Below, one piece after another: positions 28,664 through 37,324 of a stretch of DNA of 64,000 nucleotides. The translations under genes and the position numbers were made by a program. The number at the start of each line of letters is the position of its first letter. Positions within the stretch are counted from its first letter, which is position 1. The notes under the pieces are model-generated. The model had not been told where the DNA came from. It saw only the letters and a program-made list of their open reading frames with translations, and made no database searches. Source of the stretch: Anaerolineae bacterium (GTDB lineage Bacteria > Chloroflexota > Anaerolineae > Aggregatilineales > Phototrophicaceae); the NCBI GenBank assembly GCA_023382675.1, contig JAHDWN010000006.1:1-64000 (forward strand), read 5' to 3'.

Positions 28664-31378
28664 TTAGGACGCGCGTCCGGCGATCAGCTTGCGCGCCTCC
28701 GCCAGCGCTGCCGGGAGACGGCTGGCATCCTTGCCGCCTGCCTGGGCCATGTTCGGACGCCCGCCGCCGCCGCCACCGACAATCGGCGCGATCTGCTTGA
28801 TCAGGTTGCCCGCGTGCAAGCCCTGCTTGGTCATGTCGTCGGTTACGGCGACCAGAAGCTGTGGTCGCCCATCGGTGACGCTGCCGAGCACGACCACGCC
28901 GTGCTCGGTGACGGTGTCGCGGAACCAATCCGCCATCTCGCGCAGTGTCTCGACCGGCGTGTTATCCACCTGCGCGATCAGCGCCTGGACACCATCCACC
29001 TGCTCCAATCCGGTGAGCAGACTCTCGAACTGCTGGCGCGCGATCCGGCGCTGGAGCGCTTCGATCTGCTTGTACGCGCCGCTCAACTCGATCATCAGGC
29101 TGGCGACGCGGTCGCCGACCATGTCGGGTGTTGTGCCCAGCGCCTGCGCGACATGATCCATCATCATCAGATTGCGCTGCACGTAGTGCGCCGCACCAGC
29201 GCCGGTCAGCGCTTCGACACGGCGGATGCCCGCGCTGACGCTGCCTTCGCTGACGATCAGGAACGAGCCAATCGTCGCCGTCTCCGGGACGTGGCAGCCG
29301 CCGCAGAGTTCGTAGCTGTAGCGCCGGTTGCCGTCGCCATCAATGATGCTGATCGTGCGCACGCGGTCGCCGTATTTTTCGCCGAAGAGCGCCATCGCGC
29401 CTTCTTTGCGCGCTTCCTGGAGGCTCTTTTCCTTCGGTTGAACAGCGTAGTTGGCGAGAATGATGTTGTTGATCTCGTCTTCGATCGCGCGCAGCGTGTT
29501 GGTGTCGATCTTGCCATCATGTACGAAGTCGAAGCGCAGGCGATCCGGCGCGACCAGCGATCCGCGCTGCTGGACGTGGTCGCCTAGTCGGTTGCGCAGC
29601 GCCGCGTGGAGCAGGTGCGTCGCCGTGTGATTGCGCGTGATGTCTGCGCGCCGGTCCGCATCGACCTCGGCAGTCGCCATGTCACCGACGTGCGGCCTGC
29701 CTTCGGCGACTTCGCCCACGTGGACGATCAAGCCGCCGACCGGGCGCTTCATGTCTTCGATCTCGATCACCCAGCCGTCCCCGCGAATGATGCCGGTATC
29801 GCTGATCTGGCCGCCGCTCTCGACGTAGAAGCCGGTCGTGCCCAGGACGACCTCGACACGATCACCAGCGATGGCGCTATCCACCGGCTGCCCATCGACC
29901 AGCAGCGCCAGCACACGGTCATCGACGCGCAGGTGCTCATACGGCTCATAGGTCACGCCGGTCGCTCCGAGCTTGCCCTCGCGCTGGAGATCGGTGAGGA
30001 CGTTGTTGTAGATCTCCGCCGCCTCGATGGTGCCCATCGGTTTGTCACCACCGCTGGCAATGGCGTGCTCGTCTTCGGCGGCCTGGAAGCCCTGCATATC
30101 GACGCTGAAGCCGCGCTCCTCGACGATGTCCTTCGTCACCTGGATTGGCAGGCCGAGCGTCGCCTTGAGATAGAAAGCCTTGTCGCCGGGCAGCACGCGC
30201 CCGCCGTTGCCGCTGATCTCCATCAGCATCAGGTCGAGTTCACCCAGGCCGCGCTCCATCGTGCGCAGGAAGCGCTCTTCTTCGAGCGTAATCACGCGCT
30301 TGATCGCCCCGGCGCGCTCGACCAGATCGGTGTAGTGGCCGCCCATGATGTCGATGACCGAGTCGGCAATCTCCGCCAGGAACGGCTGGTGAAAGCCAAT
30401 CTTCGCGCCGAAGCGCGCGGCACGCCGGATGACGAGACGGCAGATCGCGTCGCGCCCCTTCGCGCCGGGCAGTACGCCATCGGCAATCAGGAAGACCGCT
30501 GCGCGAACATGATCGGCGATGACGCGGTAGGGCACGATGTTGGCGTCGCGCTCGGCGTCCGAATGGCCGGTCAGTTCCTGCGTCTTGCGGATGATCGGCA
30601 GGAACAGATCAGTTTCGTAGTTCGCGCTCACCCCATTGACGATGCTGAGCAGACGCTCCAGCCCCATGCCGGTATCGACGCCCGGCGCAGGCAGCGGCAC
30701 GTCGAATTTGCCCGTGTGCTGTTCGTCCGGCTGCGTGCGATTGAACTGCATGAAGACGAGATTCCACAGTTCGAGGAAGCGGTCATCTTCCGCTGTCAGC
30801 GACGGGATGATGTCGTCGATACCGCGCTCCGGGTACTTGTCCCAGTGGAGTTCGCTGGTGGGGCCGCAGGGGCCGGTCTCCGCCATCTGCCAGAAGTTGG
30901 TCTTCGGCCCTAGACGGGCGACGCGCTTTGGATCGACACCCATCTCGTTGACCCAGATGTTGTAGGCTTCGTCGTCGTTGGCGTATACGGTGAAGGCGAG
31001 GCGTTCCGGCGGCAGGCCGTAGACCTCGGTCAGCAGTGTGTATGCATATTTGATGGCGTCGCGCTTGAAGTAATCGCCAAAGCTGAAGTTGCCGAGCATT
31101 TCGAAGAAGGTGTGATGGCGCGGTGACGGGCCGACTTCCTCGATGTCGTTGTGCTTGCCGGAGACGCGCATACATTTTTGCGAGGTGGTGGCGCGTTTGT
31201 AATCGCGCTTGTCCAGCCCCAGGAAGACATCCTTGAACTGCACCATGCCCGCGTTGGTGAAGAGCAGGGTAGGGTCATTGCCCGGCACAAGCGAGGAAGA
31301 AGCGACTTTTTTGTGCCCCATCTCCTCGAAAAAATCGAGAAACGCCTGGCGCGCCTCTGCGCTGGTCATATTTTGCAT
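28664..31378 (-). CDS. alaS: Alanyl-tRNA synthetase
   Basis: It charges tRNA-Ala and edits mischarged Ser/Gly. The 904-residue protein has, in order: EEMGHKKVASSSLVPGNDPTL and the class II motifs around TNAGMVQFKDVF and RHHTFFEMLGNFSFGDYFK (residues 5-90); the tRNA-recognition region; the editing domain with HTATHLLHAALR; ELCGGCHV near residue 680; and the C-Ala/DHHA1 domain ending GGGGGGRPNMAQAGGKD. The ATG at 31378 has AGGGA 11 nt upstream; the open frame extends further 5' but without such a site. It heads the operon leading to ruvX and mltG. Confidence 0.97.
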   Translation of the reverse strand: MQNMTSAEARQAFLDFFEEMGHKKVASSSLVPGNDPTLLFTNAGMVQFKDVFLGLDKRDYKRATTSQKCMRVSGKHNDIEEVGPSPRHHTFFEMLGNFSFGDYFKRDAIKYAYTLLTEVYGLPPERLAFTVYANDDEAYNIWVNEMGVDPKRVARLGPKTNFWQMAETGPCGPTSELHWDKYPERGIDDIIPSLTAEDDRFLELWNLVFMQFNRTQPDEQHTGKFDVPLPAPGVDTGMGLERLLSIVNGVSANYETDLFLPIIRKTQELTGHSDAERDANIVPYRVIADHVRAAVFLIADGVLPGAKGRDAICRLVIRRAARFGAKIGFHQPFLAEIADSVIDIMGGHYTDLVERAGAIKRVITLEEERFLRTMERGLGELDLMLMEISGNGGRVLPGDKAFYLKATLGLPIQVTKDIVEERGFSVDMQGFQAAEDEHAIASGGDKPMGTIEAAEIYNNVLTDLQREGKLGATGVTYEPYEHLRVDDRVLALLVDGQPVDSAIAGDRVEVVLGTTGFYVESGGQISDTGIIRGDGWVIEIEDMKRPVGGLIVHVGEVAEGRPHVGDMATAEVDADRRADITRNHTATHLLHAALRNRLGDHVQQRGSLVAPDRLRFDFVHDGKIDTNTLRAIEDEINNIILANYAVQPKEKSLQEARKEGAMALFGEKYGDRVRTISIIDGDGNRRYSYELCGGCHVPETATIGSFLIVSEGSVSAGIRRVEALTGAGAAHYVQRNLMMMDHVAQALGTTPDMVGDRVASLMIELSGAYKQIEALQRRIARQQFESLLTGLEQVDGVQALIAQVDNTPVETLREMADWFRDTVTEHGVVVLGSVTDGRPQLLVAVTDDMTKQGLHAGNLIKQIAPIVGGGGGGRPNMAQAGGKDASRLPAALAEARKLIAGRAS

Positions 31379-31535
31379 ACGAATATTGTCCCTGCTGCCA
31401 ATCGGTCCGCGTGAATGAATGATTATAGAGGGCATATCGAAAGTTTTGTAGAAGCTTTTCACACGCGGCCTGCCTGGCTGCATGGAGGTATGTGCCTATG
31501 AGCCGCGTACGCGCTCAAGATCAGGGAGTTCTGCG

Positions 31536-32405
31536 ATGAAATTTGGCGTGACTTTACCTCCATTCGGCGACTTTGCCGATCCTGCCTATCTGGCGGAAAT
31601 GGCGCAGGTGGCCGAAGACACCGGATGGGATGGCTTCTTTATCTGGGATCACGTCATGTTTGACCCCACATTTCACCCGAATACTGATCCGTGGGTCGCG
31701 CTGGCGGCGGTCGCCTGTCACACCCAACGGCTGCGCATTGGCACCATGGTCACGCCGGTGGCGCGGCGGCGTCCGTGGACTCTGGCACGACAAACCGCCG
31801 CTTTAGATCGTCTGTCTGGCGGACGGTTGACTCTGGGTGTGGGCTTGGGAGAACCCGCGCAGTGGGACTTTGGCTTTTTTGGTGAAGACATAGATGCCCG
31901 GCTGCGCGCGCAAAAGCTGGACGAAGGGTTAGAGATACTGAAAGGTTTGTGGAGCGGGCAGCCGTTTCAGTTTGATGGGCAGCACTATCATCTGAAGCCA
32001 GTCACGTTCTTGCCCGCGCCGCAGCAAACGCCGCGCATTCCGATCTGGGTCGGCGGACATCTGCGCAACAAGCCGCCGATGCGCCGGGCGGCGCGTTGGG
32101 ATGGCTATTTCCCGATCAAAATGGATGGGCCGATACTGCCTGGAGACTGGCGTGAAGCTCTGAGCTACATCTCGCAGTATCGCACCGAGACTTCGTCGTT
32201 CGATCTGGTTCAAGGCAGTTGGCTGCCTTTGGAAGACTGGCACAATGCCGCCCACGTCATCGAGCCTTATATCGAGGTCGGCGTCACCTGGTGGATTGAG
32301 GATGTTAGCCCGTGGCGCTTCGGCCACAGTTGGGAGAGCCAGTGGCAGCCTGAATTCACGCGCGTCATGGAAGAGGTTATCCGGCGCGGCCCACCGAAGC
32401 TGTAG
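31536..32405 (+). CDS. LLM-class flavin-dependent oxidoreductase
   Basis: A 289-residue protein of the luciferase-like monooxygenase superfamily, which uses FMN or F420 in a TIM barrel. It starts MKFGVTLPPFGDFADPAYLA and has GWDGFFIWDHVMFDP, RLRIGTMVTPVARRRPWTLARQ, LSGGRLTLGVGLG and PIWVGGHLRNKPPMRRAARWDG, the usual family landmarks. The ATG at 31536 follows AGGGAG, so the earlier part of the open frame is excluded. It is divergent from alaS. The substrate and cofactor cannot be told from sequence alone. Confidence 0.9.
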   Translation: MKFGVTLPPFGDFADPAYLAEMAQVAEDTGWDGFFIWDHVMFDPTFHPNTDPWVALAAVACHTQRLRIGTMVTPVARRRPWTLARQTAALDRLSGGRLTLGVGLGEPAQWDFGFFGEDIDARLRAQKLDEGLEILKGLWSGQPFQFDGQHYHLKPVTFLPAPQQTPRIPIWVGGHLRNKPPMRRAARWDGYFPIKMDGPILPGDWREALSYISQYRTETSSFDLVQGSWLPLEDWHNAAHVIEPYIEVGVTWWIEDVSPWRFGHSWESQWQPEFTRVMEEVIRRGPPKL

Positions 32406-32508
32406 TTCGCGCAGGTCGCCGACGTGGAGCAAGGGGTGGCCTTCACCGCGACGATGCAACCGGTCTCGGTGGCGAAGGTCGTCTACGCGGGCGTGGTGGA
32501 TTTCGAAA

Positions 32509-32934
32509 TTAAGATACTATGCCCACGGCCTTAGCGATTTCCTCCGCCGCCATACCCTCTGTCAACTCAATGTAATCCAGCGAACTTGTGTTGAATAGGT
32601 AGAGTCGAATTCGAGAGGGCATGTTTCTACGATGCCACAAGATGAAATCCAGGAAGCTCTCTTTGGGACCTGTATCAAACTCAACAGTCTGATGATCTGT
32701 ACGAAGACGCCCTCAAAAACCGCTCTCAGTTTCGTTTTCAGGCGGCAGTTTCCATTCAAGAAGACCTATTTCCGCATTCGAAGAGAAAACACGAGCTGCG
32801 GGCCATTTCTCCAATAGACTCGCCCGATAGCGATCTGCGTCGATTCGAAATTCACTTGGCGGCGCTGGCCGCTCTTTAAGTGAATCTTCCCAAGTGTCAG
32901 GATTGTATGGAGCGATAAGGAAGTACGTAGACAC
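32509..32934 (-). pseudogene. Small conserved-looking gene interrupted by one in-frame TGA
   Basis: A GTG at 32934 has a perfect AAGGAG 7 nt upstream and opens STYFLIAPYNPDTWEDSLKE. The frame reads 73 codons to a TGA at 32715-32713. In the same frame it continues without another stop to TAA at 32511-32509, through GRLRTDHQTVEFDTGPKES and FLDFILWHRRNMPSRIRLYL, a coherent and protein-like sequence. The whole would be about 141 residues. The simplest reading is a point nonsense mutation (for example CGA to TGA). I recall similar uninterrupted hypothetical proteins in Chloroflexota, but cannot name a family. The 100 bp before 32509 and the ~265 bp up to tyrS hold nothing I can assign. Confidence 0.65.
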
Positions 32935-33198
32935 TATTTTCTCCTTGGCTTTCAAATCAAAGCCCTTCGTACGAGGAGCCAACAGACTCGGAAGAAAATC
33001 TATGATAGCTCTTCAAATTCGTACGTGTGCCTCGTGTGCTAATTATGCACATCCAACCCAATTTGAAATCTACTCTCAAACGAACGCCTGCACAACCAGA
33101 ACAACGTCTCTCCAAGAAACTCCCCTTTGTGTCCTGCGGTGCTTTGTGGTGTAATTTGCAGCCAGATTGCGCAGCAGTAATAAGCAGGAAGTGTCCAG

Positions 33199-34437
33199 AT
33201 GCCCACGATTGACGAGCAAGTCGAGATTTTGATGTCGGGTGTGGAATACGGCGATCCGGCGACGAAAGAGGTCATGGCGCGTGAACTGCGCGAACGGCTG
33301 ATCGAGGCCGAGAAGCAGGGGCGGATGCTGCGCGTCTACTGCGGCTACGATCCGCGCACGTCCGACCTGCACCTGGGGCACACGATCACGATGCGCAAGC
33401 TGCGCCAGTTCCAGGAATTCGGCCACGACGTAACGTTCCTCGTCGGCACGTTCACCAGCCTGATCGGCGATCCGTCGGACAAGGACAAGGAACGCGAGCA
33501 GCTCACGCGCGATCAGGTCGAAGAGAATGCCATGACCTACGCCGCGCAGGCGTTCAAGATTCTCGACCCGAATCTCACGCGCGTGCGCCGCAACGACGAG
33601 TGGCTGAGCACGCTCGACTTCGCCGACATCATCCGGCTGGCGAGCAACTTCACCGTGCAGCAGTTCCTGGTGCGCGAAAATTTCGCCAAGCGCGTCGAGG
33701 CTGGCTCACCGATCTATTTGCATGAGTTCTTCTATGCGCTGATGCAGGCCTATGACGCTGTGGCGCAGGAGGCGGACGTGCAGGTTGGCGGGCAGGATCA
33801 GTTGTTCAACATCGTCGTCGCCGGGCGCAAGCTCCAGCAGGCGCTCGGCCAGCGCCCGCAGATCGCTATCATCATGGGCGAGAGCCTGCCGGGCACGGAC
33901 GGCGAGATCAAGATGAGTAAGAGCCTGGGCAATCACATCCCGATCATGGCGACCCCGGACGACATGTTCGGCAAGGTCATGAGCGTCCCGGACAAAGCGA
34001 TGCCGATCTATCACAAGCTGATCCTGGGCTGGACACCGGCACAGATGAGCGCTTTCGAGCAGCAGCTTGCCGATGGCTCACTGCATCCCAACGACGCCAA
34101 GATGCGGCTCGCGCGCGAGATCGTCGCCATCTTCCACAGCCCCGACGCAGCCGAGCAGGCGCAGAAGACGTGGGATCAGGTGCATCGCGGCGGCACGGGT
34201 TTGCCGGAAGACATGGCGGAGGCAGCGCTGGTCGCTGAAGAGCGCGTGGTCGAAATCCTGCGCCGACTGGGCATGGTCAGCAGCGGCGGTGAAGCGCGGC
34301 GCTTGATCGAGCAGGGCGGCATCCGTCTCAATGGCGATGCGATTGCGGATATTCACGCGGTGATTGCGCCCGAACAGCTCCCGGCGGTGCTCCAGGTCGG
34401 CAAGCGCAAGTTTGTCAAGCTGGTGGCGGCGAATTAG
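33199..34437 (+). CDS. tyrS: Tyrosyl-tRNA synthetase
   Basis: It charges tRNA-Tyr. The 412-residue class I synthetase has the HIGH-like motif HLGHT at residues 58-62 after YCGYDPRTSD, the tyrosine site around VGGQDQLFNI, and the KMSKS loop (EIKMSKSLGNHI) near residue 238. A C-terminal S4 RNA-binding domain follows (LRRLGMVSSGGEARRLIEQG and VQVGKRKFVKL-like end). The motif spacing fits the TyrZ-type branch. The ATG follows AGGAAG. No T-box leader is visible in the 260 bp upstream. Confidence 0.96.
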   Translation: MPTIDEQVEILMSGVEYGDPATKEVMARELRERLIEAEKQGRMLRVYCGYDPRTSDLHLGHTITMRKLRQFQEFGHDVTFLVGTFTSLIGDPSDKDKEREQLTRDQVEENAMTYAAQAFKILDPNLTRVRRNDEWLSTLDFADIIRLASNFTVQQFLVRENFAKRVEAGSPIYLHEFFYALMQAYDAVAQEADVQVGGQDQLFNIVVAGRKLQQALGQRPQIAIIMGESLPGTDGEIKMSKSLGNHIPIMATPDDMFGKVMSVPDKAMPIYHKLILGWTPAQMSAFEQQLADGSLHPNDAKMRLAREIVAIFHSPDAAEQAQKTWDQVHRGGTGLPEDMAEAALVAEERVVEILRRLGMVSSGGEARRLIEQGGIRLNGDAIADIHAVIAPEQLPAVLQVGKRKFVKLVAAN

Positions 34438-34460
34438 CCCATCAGCATCTGGCTGTTAGG

Positions 34461-34655
34461 TCAGGCCAGCAGCCGTTCCAGCTTTTGTTCGCCGTAGCGG
34501 CGGATCAGCTCCAGGCTGTTGGCGCGGTCTTCGGCTTCGTCGCCCTCGTAAGCCATCGCCAGCAGATCCTGGATGGTCTCGCCAAGCTCGGCGATAATGG
34601 CGCGCAGTTGGTGGATGTCGTCGGTTCGTTCGATTTCTGTCTGGAAATCACGCAT
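34461..34655 (-). CDS. Small hypothetical protein, 64 residues
   Basis: A short frame with an ideal ribosome-binding site (AGGAGG, 9 nt before the ATG at 34655). The product is acidic and mostly helical, without membrane segments: MRDFQTEIERTDDIHQLR then IIAELGETIQDLLAMAYEGD and LELIRRYGEQKLERLL. It may form a small coiled coil or helical bundle. It is convergent with tyrS and divergent from the next gene. I recognise no family. The site and composition favour a real gene. Confidence 0.65.
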   Translation of the reverse strand: MRDFQTEIERTDDIHQLRAIIAELGETIQDLLAMAYEGDEAEDRANSLELIRRYGEQKLERLLA

Positions 34656-34731
34656 CGACCTCGCCTCCTGTGCATGAGTTTGAGATCTCAATACCATCAC
34701 ATCTATTCTAACATGGACGCATATTAAGCAG

Positions 34732-35238
34732 ATGAACGACAGGCGGTCGATAAGCGGGAAGCAGATCATCATCGTCGGCTCGGTTGTGATTGTGATCGTG
34801 ATGCTGCTGTCCGTGCTGGTGGTGAACACGCTCGTATCTGGCAGCAGCAAGGGCTACAACTTCCTGCGCCAGCTTTTCGAGGGCAATGAGGAAGCGGCCA
34901 TGGAATATGTCAGCCCGGCGTTCCTGGACGTGGTGCGTCTGAACTGCACACGCGGCGTCCTGACCGGCTGCCTGGAAGATCGCGTACCCGCCGAATGGGG
35001 CAGGGTGGGCGACATCACATTTGTGCAGGCGGCGCAGGCTGCCACCGAGGTCGCTGAACTATACCACCTGAGCTTTGCAGGTCTAGAACAGCCAGTCAGC
35101 GTCGTGCTGCTTCTGCGCGAGCAGTCTGGCAGCCGCTTGATCGTCGGCTGGCGCGGCTGGGCAATCAGCGAAGGCGCGGCGGCTGACGAGGCGCTGCTGC
35201 GCGGCGACCGTCACGACCACGAATTGACCAGTCCTTAG
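34732..35238 (+). CDS. Hypothetical membrane-anchored protein with small extracytoplasmic domain
   Basis: A 168-residue protein with a short basic N terminus, one membrane helix (IIIVGSVVIVIVMLLSVLVVNTL, residues 12-34) and an outside domain of about 110 residues. The domain begins YNFLRQLFEGNEEAAMEYVSP, suggesting an NTF2-like or DUF4878-like alpha+beta fold. Two cysteines (LNCTRGVLTGC) could form a disulfide. The ribosome-binding site is weak, so the start is uncertain. It is divergent from the 64-residue gene and overlaps the end of the convergent TauE-like gene by 4 bp. Function unknown. Confidence 0.65.
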   Translation: MNDRRSISGKQIIIVGSVVIVIVMLLSVLVVNTLVSGSSKGYNFLRQLFEGNEEAAMEYVSPAFLDVVRLNCTRGVLTGCLEDRVPAEWGRVGDITFVQAAQAATEVAELYHLSFAGLEQPVSVVLLLREQSGSRLIVGWRGWAISEGAAADEALLRGDRHDHELTSP

Positions 35239-35990
35239 CTGCTCGGCGGCACGGTGAGCAGAAAGATCGCGTTGAACGTCAATAATGCGAGCATCATCTG
35301 GTCGAAGCGCTTGCGATTCAAGTGGTTGACGACGCGGCGTCCGATGTAGACGCTGATCGGGATCACCGGCAGCGCCCAGAGCACGCTCGTCAGGTCGTGC
35401 AGATCGAAAACCTGCGCTGCGATCAGCCCCGGCAGCTTGAGCACGTTGACGATGGCGAAGAAGAGCGTCGCCGTGCCAGCGAAAGCGATGGGCGTGAGTT
35501 CTTGTTGGAACAGCATGTAAATCGTGAAGGGCGGGCCGCCGACGTTCGCCAGGGCAGAGCCGAAGCCGCTAACGACCCCGGTGAGCATCCCATGCCAATC
35601 GCGCGGCTGGTAAACCACGTTGAGCAGCCTGGGTTCGACCACGATCTTGTAGATGACGAACAAAAGCACGAACAACCCCACCAAACGCCGCAACGCCACA
35701 TCATCCAGATTTGCCAACAGATAGGTGCCGAGCAAGATGCCGACGATGGCCGGGGGCAGCAGCAGCTTGATGTGATGGAGATCCCAACGCTGCCAGAAGG
35801 CGGCCAGTGCGAACAGGTCTGCAAAAATGAGCAGCGGCAGCGTCATGCTGATCGCTTGCTGCACCGGCATGACCAGGCTGAGCAGCGGGATGCAGAGGAC
35901 GACCAGCGCCGCGCCTAGGCCGCCTTTGGACAAACCAATGATGAGGCAAACGATGATGACGATGACGACGAAGAAAGGTTGGATCGGCAT
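35235..35990 (-). CDS. TauE/SafE-family membrane transporter
   Basis: A 251-residue protein with about eight membrane helices. It has the two internally related halves of the TauE/SafE (DUF81) family: GLSKGGLGAALVVLCIPLLS in the first half, and GVVSGFGSALANVGGPPFTIYM in the second. Members export sulfite, sulfoacetate or other organic anions; the substrate here is unknown. It stands alone: convergent with the preceding plus-strand gene and divergent from rtcB. Confidence 0.9.
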   Translation of the reverse strand: MPIQPFFVVIVIIVCLIIGLSKGGLGAALVVLCIPLLSLVMPVQQAISMTLPLLIFADLFALAAFWQRWDLHHIKLLLPPAIVGILLGTYLLANLDDVALRRLVGLFVLLFVIYKIVVEPRLLNVVYQPRDWHGMLTGVVSGFGSALANVGGPPFTIYMLFQQELTPIAFAGTATLFFAIVNVLKLPGLIAAQVFDLHDLTSVLWALPVIPISVYIGRRVVNHLNRKRFDQMMLALLTFNAIFLLTVPPSS

Positions 35991-36067
35991 TCGGGATGGC
36001 CCTTAGTGTTGCTTCCGTGGCTGCGCGCGGTCGTGTATGATAACGCAAAGTGAGGGATGAGTGATAT

Positions 36068-37324
36068 ATGGCGAAGAGGAAGCATCCACAGCCATCACAG
36101 GAGACGTACGAACTGCGCGAACGGCCGCTGGAATATGCCGTCTGGGGCGCTGATTACATCGATGCTGAGGCGCGCAAGCAGATGGACAACGCCATGCGGC
36201 TGCCGGTCAGTGTGGCCGGGGCGCTGATGCCCGATGCACACGTTGGCTATGGCCTCCCCATCGGCGGCGTGCTGGCGACAGATAACGCGGTCATTCCCTA
36301 CGCGGTCGGCGTTGACATCGCCTGCCGGATGCGGCTGACGATCTTTCCGGTATCGCCGATTGTGATCCGCCAGAAGGTTGCCCAGTTCAAGAAGGCGCTC
36401 CTGGAGCAGACCCGTTTCGGCGCGGGGTCGGAGTGGAAGCCGAACGAGCAGGTCGAGCATGAAGTTCTCGACGATCCCAATTGGGCAGCGACCGACCTGC
36501 TGCGCTCGCTCAAGAGCCTGGCCTACCGCCAGTTAGGTACGAGCGGCACCGGCAATCACTTTGTCGAATGGGGCGCATTCGAAGTCGAGCGCGATGATCC
36601 CGATCTCGATCTGGAGCGCGGGCAGTACCTGGCGCTGCTTTCGCACAGCGGCTCACGCGGCGTCGGCTTCAAGATTGCCAACTTCTACTCGAAACTGGCG
36701 AAGGAGTTCCATCCACAGCTCGATCCGGCGGTGCGCCATCTGGCCTGGTTCGTGCTGGACAGTCACTACGGCCAGGAATACTGGCTGTCGATGCAATTGG
36801 CCGGACGCTTCGCCGCGGCTAATCACGAGGTCATCCACCGGCGCATCGCCAAAGCCATCGGTTACAAGCCGGTGATCTCCCTCGAAAATCATCACAATTT
36901 CGCCTGGAAAGAGACGATCCCCGCGCCTGCCGGTTTTCAGGGCGGTGAGCGTGAAGTCATCGTCCATCGCAAAGGCGCGACCCCGGCAGGAGAAGATGTC
37001 TACGGCATCATCCCCGGCTCGATGGGCGATGCAGGCTATCTCATGCGTGGGCGCGGCAACGTCCAGGCCATCAACTCCGCCGCGCATGGCGCTGGACGGC
37101 AGATGAGCCGCCGTAAAGCCATTGAGACGATCACACGCACTGAGCGCGACCGTTATCTCAAGGAGCGCGGCGTGACGCTGCTTGGCGGCGGGCTGGACGA
37201 GAGTCCGCAGGCCTATAAGCGGATCGACGACATCATCGACGCGCAGGCCGATCTGATCGCCATCGCGGGCAAGTTCACGCCGATCATGGTGCGTATGGCC
37301 GACGATGGGAAAGACGAAGGTTGA
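36068..37324 (+). CDS. rtcB: RtcB-family RNA ligase
   Basis: RtcB joins RNA 2',3'-cyclic phosphate ends to 5'-OH ends using Mn and GTP. The 418-residue protein has PDAHVGYGLPIGGVLAT, the metal site VGVDIACRMRL with conserved Asp and Cys, GTSGTGNHFVEWG, LLSHSGSRGVGFKIA, and the guanylylated His motif AAHGAGRQMSRRKA near residue 340. It belongs to the shorter, divergent RtcB group rather than the ~480-residue type. No RtcA or archease gene is adjacent. The next gene, a CoA-transferase subunit, starts within its stop codon. Confidence 0.93.
   Translation: MAKRKHPQPSQETYELRERPLEYAVWGADYIDAEARKQMDNAMRLPVSVAGALMPDAHVGYGLPIGGVLATDNAVIPYAVGVDIACRMRLTIFPVSPIVIRQKVAQFKKALLEQTRFGAGSEWKPNEQVEHEVLDDPNWAATDLLRSLKSLAYRQLGTSGTGNHFVEWGAFEVERDDPDLDLERGQYLALLSHSGSRGVGFKIANFYSKLAKEFHPQLDPAVRHLAWFVLDSHYGQEYWLSMQLAGRFAAANHEVIHRRIAKAIGYKPVISLENHHNFAWKETIPAPAGFQGGEREVIVHRKGATPAGEDVYGIIPGSMGDAGYLMRGRGNVQAINSAAHGAGRQMSRRKAIETITRTERDRYLKERGVTLLGGGLDESPQAYKRIDDIIDAQADLIAIAGKFTPIMVRMADDGKDEG

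Noticed and set aside
29606-30913. 435-codon plus-strand frame inside alaS
   Set aside because: It is antisense to the alaS core and editing domains; no start signal or protein-like sequence.
32406-32508. Plus-strand open stretch right after the LLM gene (FAQVADVEQGVAFTAT...)
   Set aside because: It stays open for about 40 codons in the same frame as the preceding stop and is mildly protein-like, but has no start or known family. It may be the remnant of a gene or chance.
32713-32780. Selenocysteine (SECIS) explanation for the TGA in the small gene
   Set aside because: No stable hairpin with the expected loop was found just downstream of the TGA, and the neighbouring residues do not look like a redox site. 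A nonsense mutation is simpler, although selB is present.
32935-33198. T-box leader upstream of tyrS
   Set aside because: No T-box core sequence, specifier hairpin or terminator/antiterminator pair could be seen in the 260 bp before the gene.
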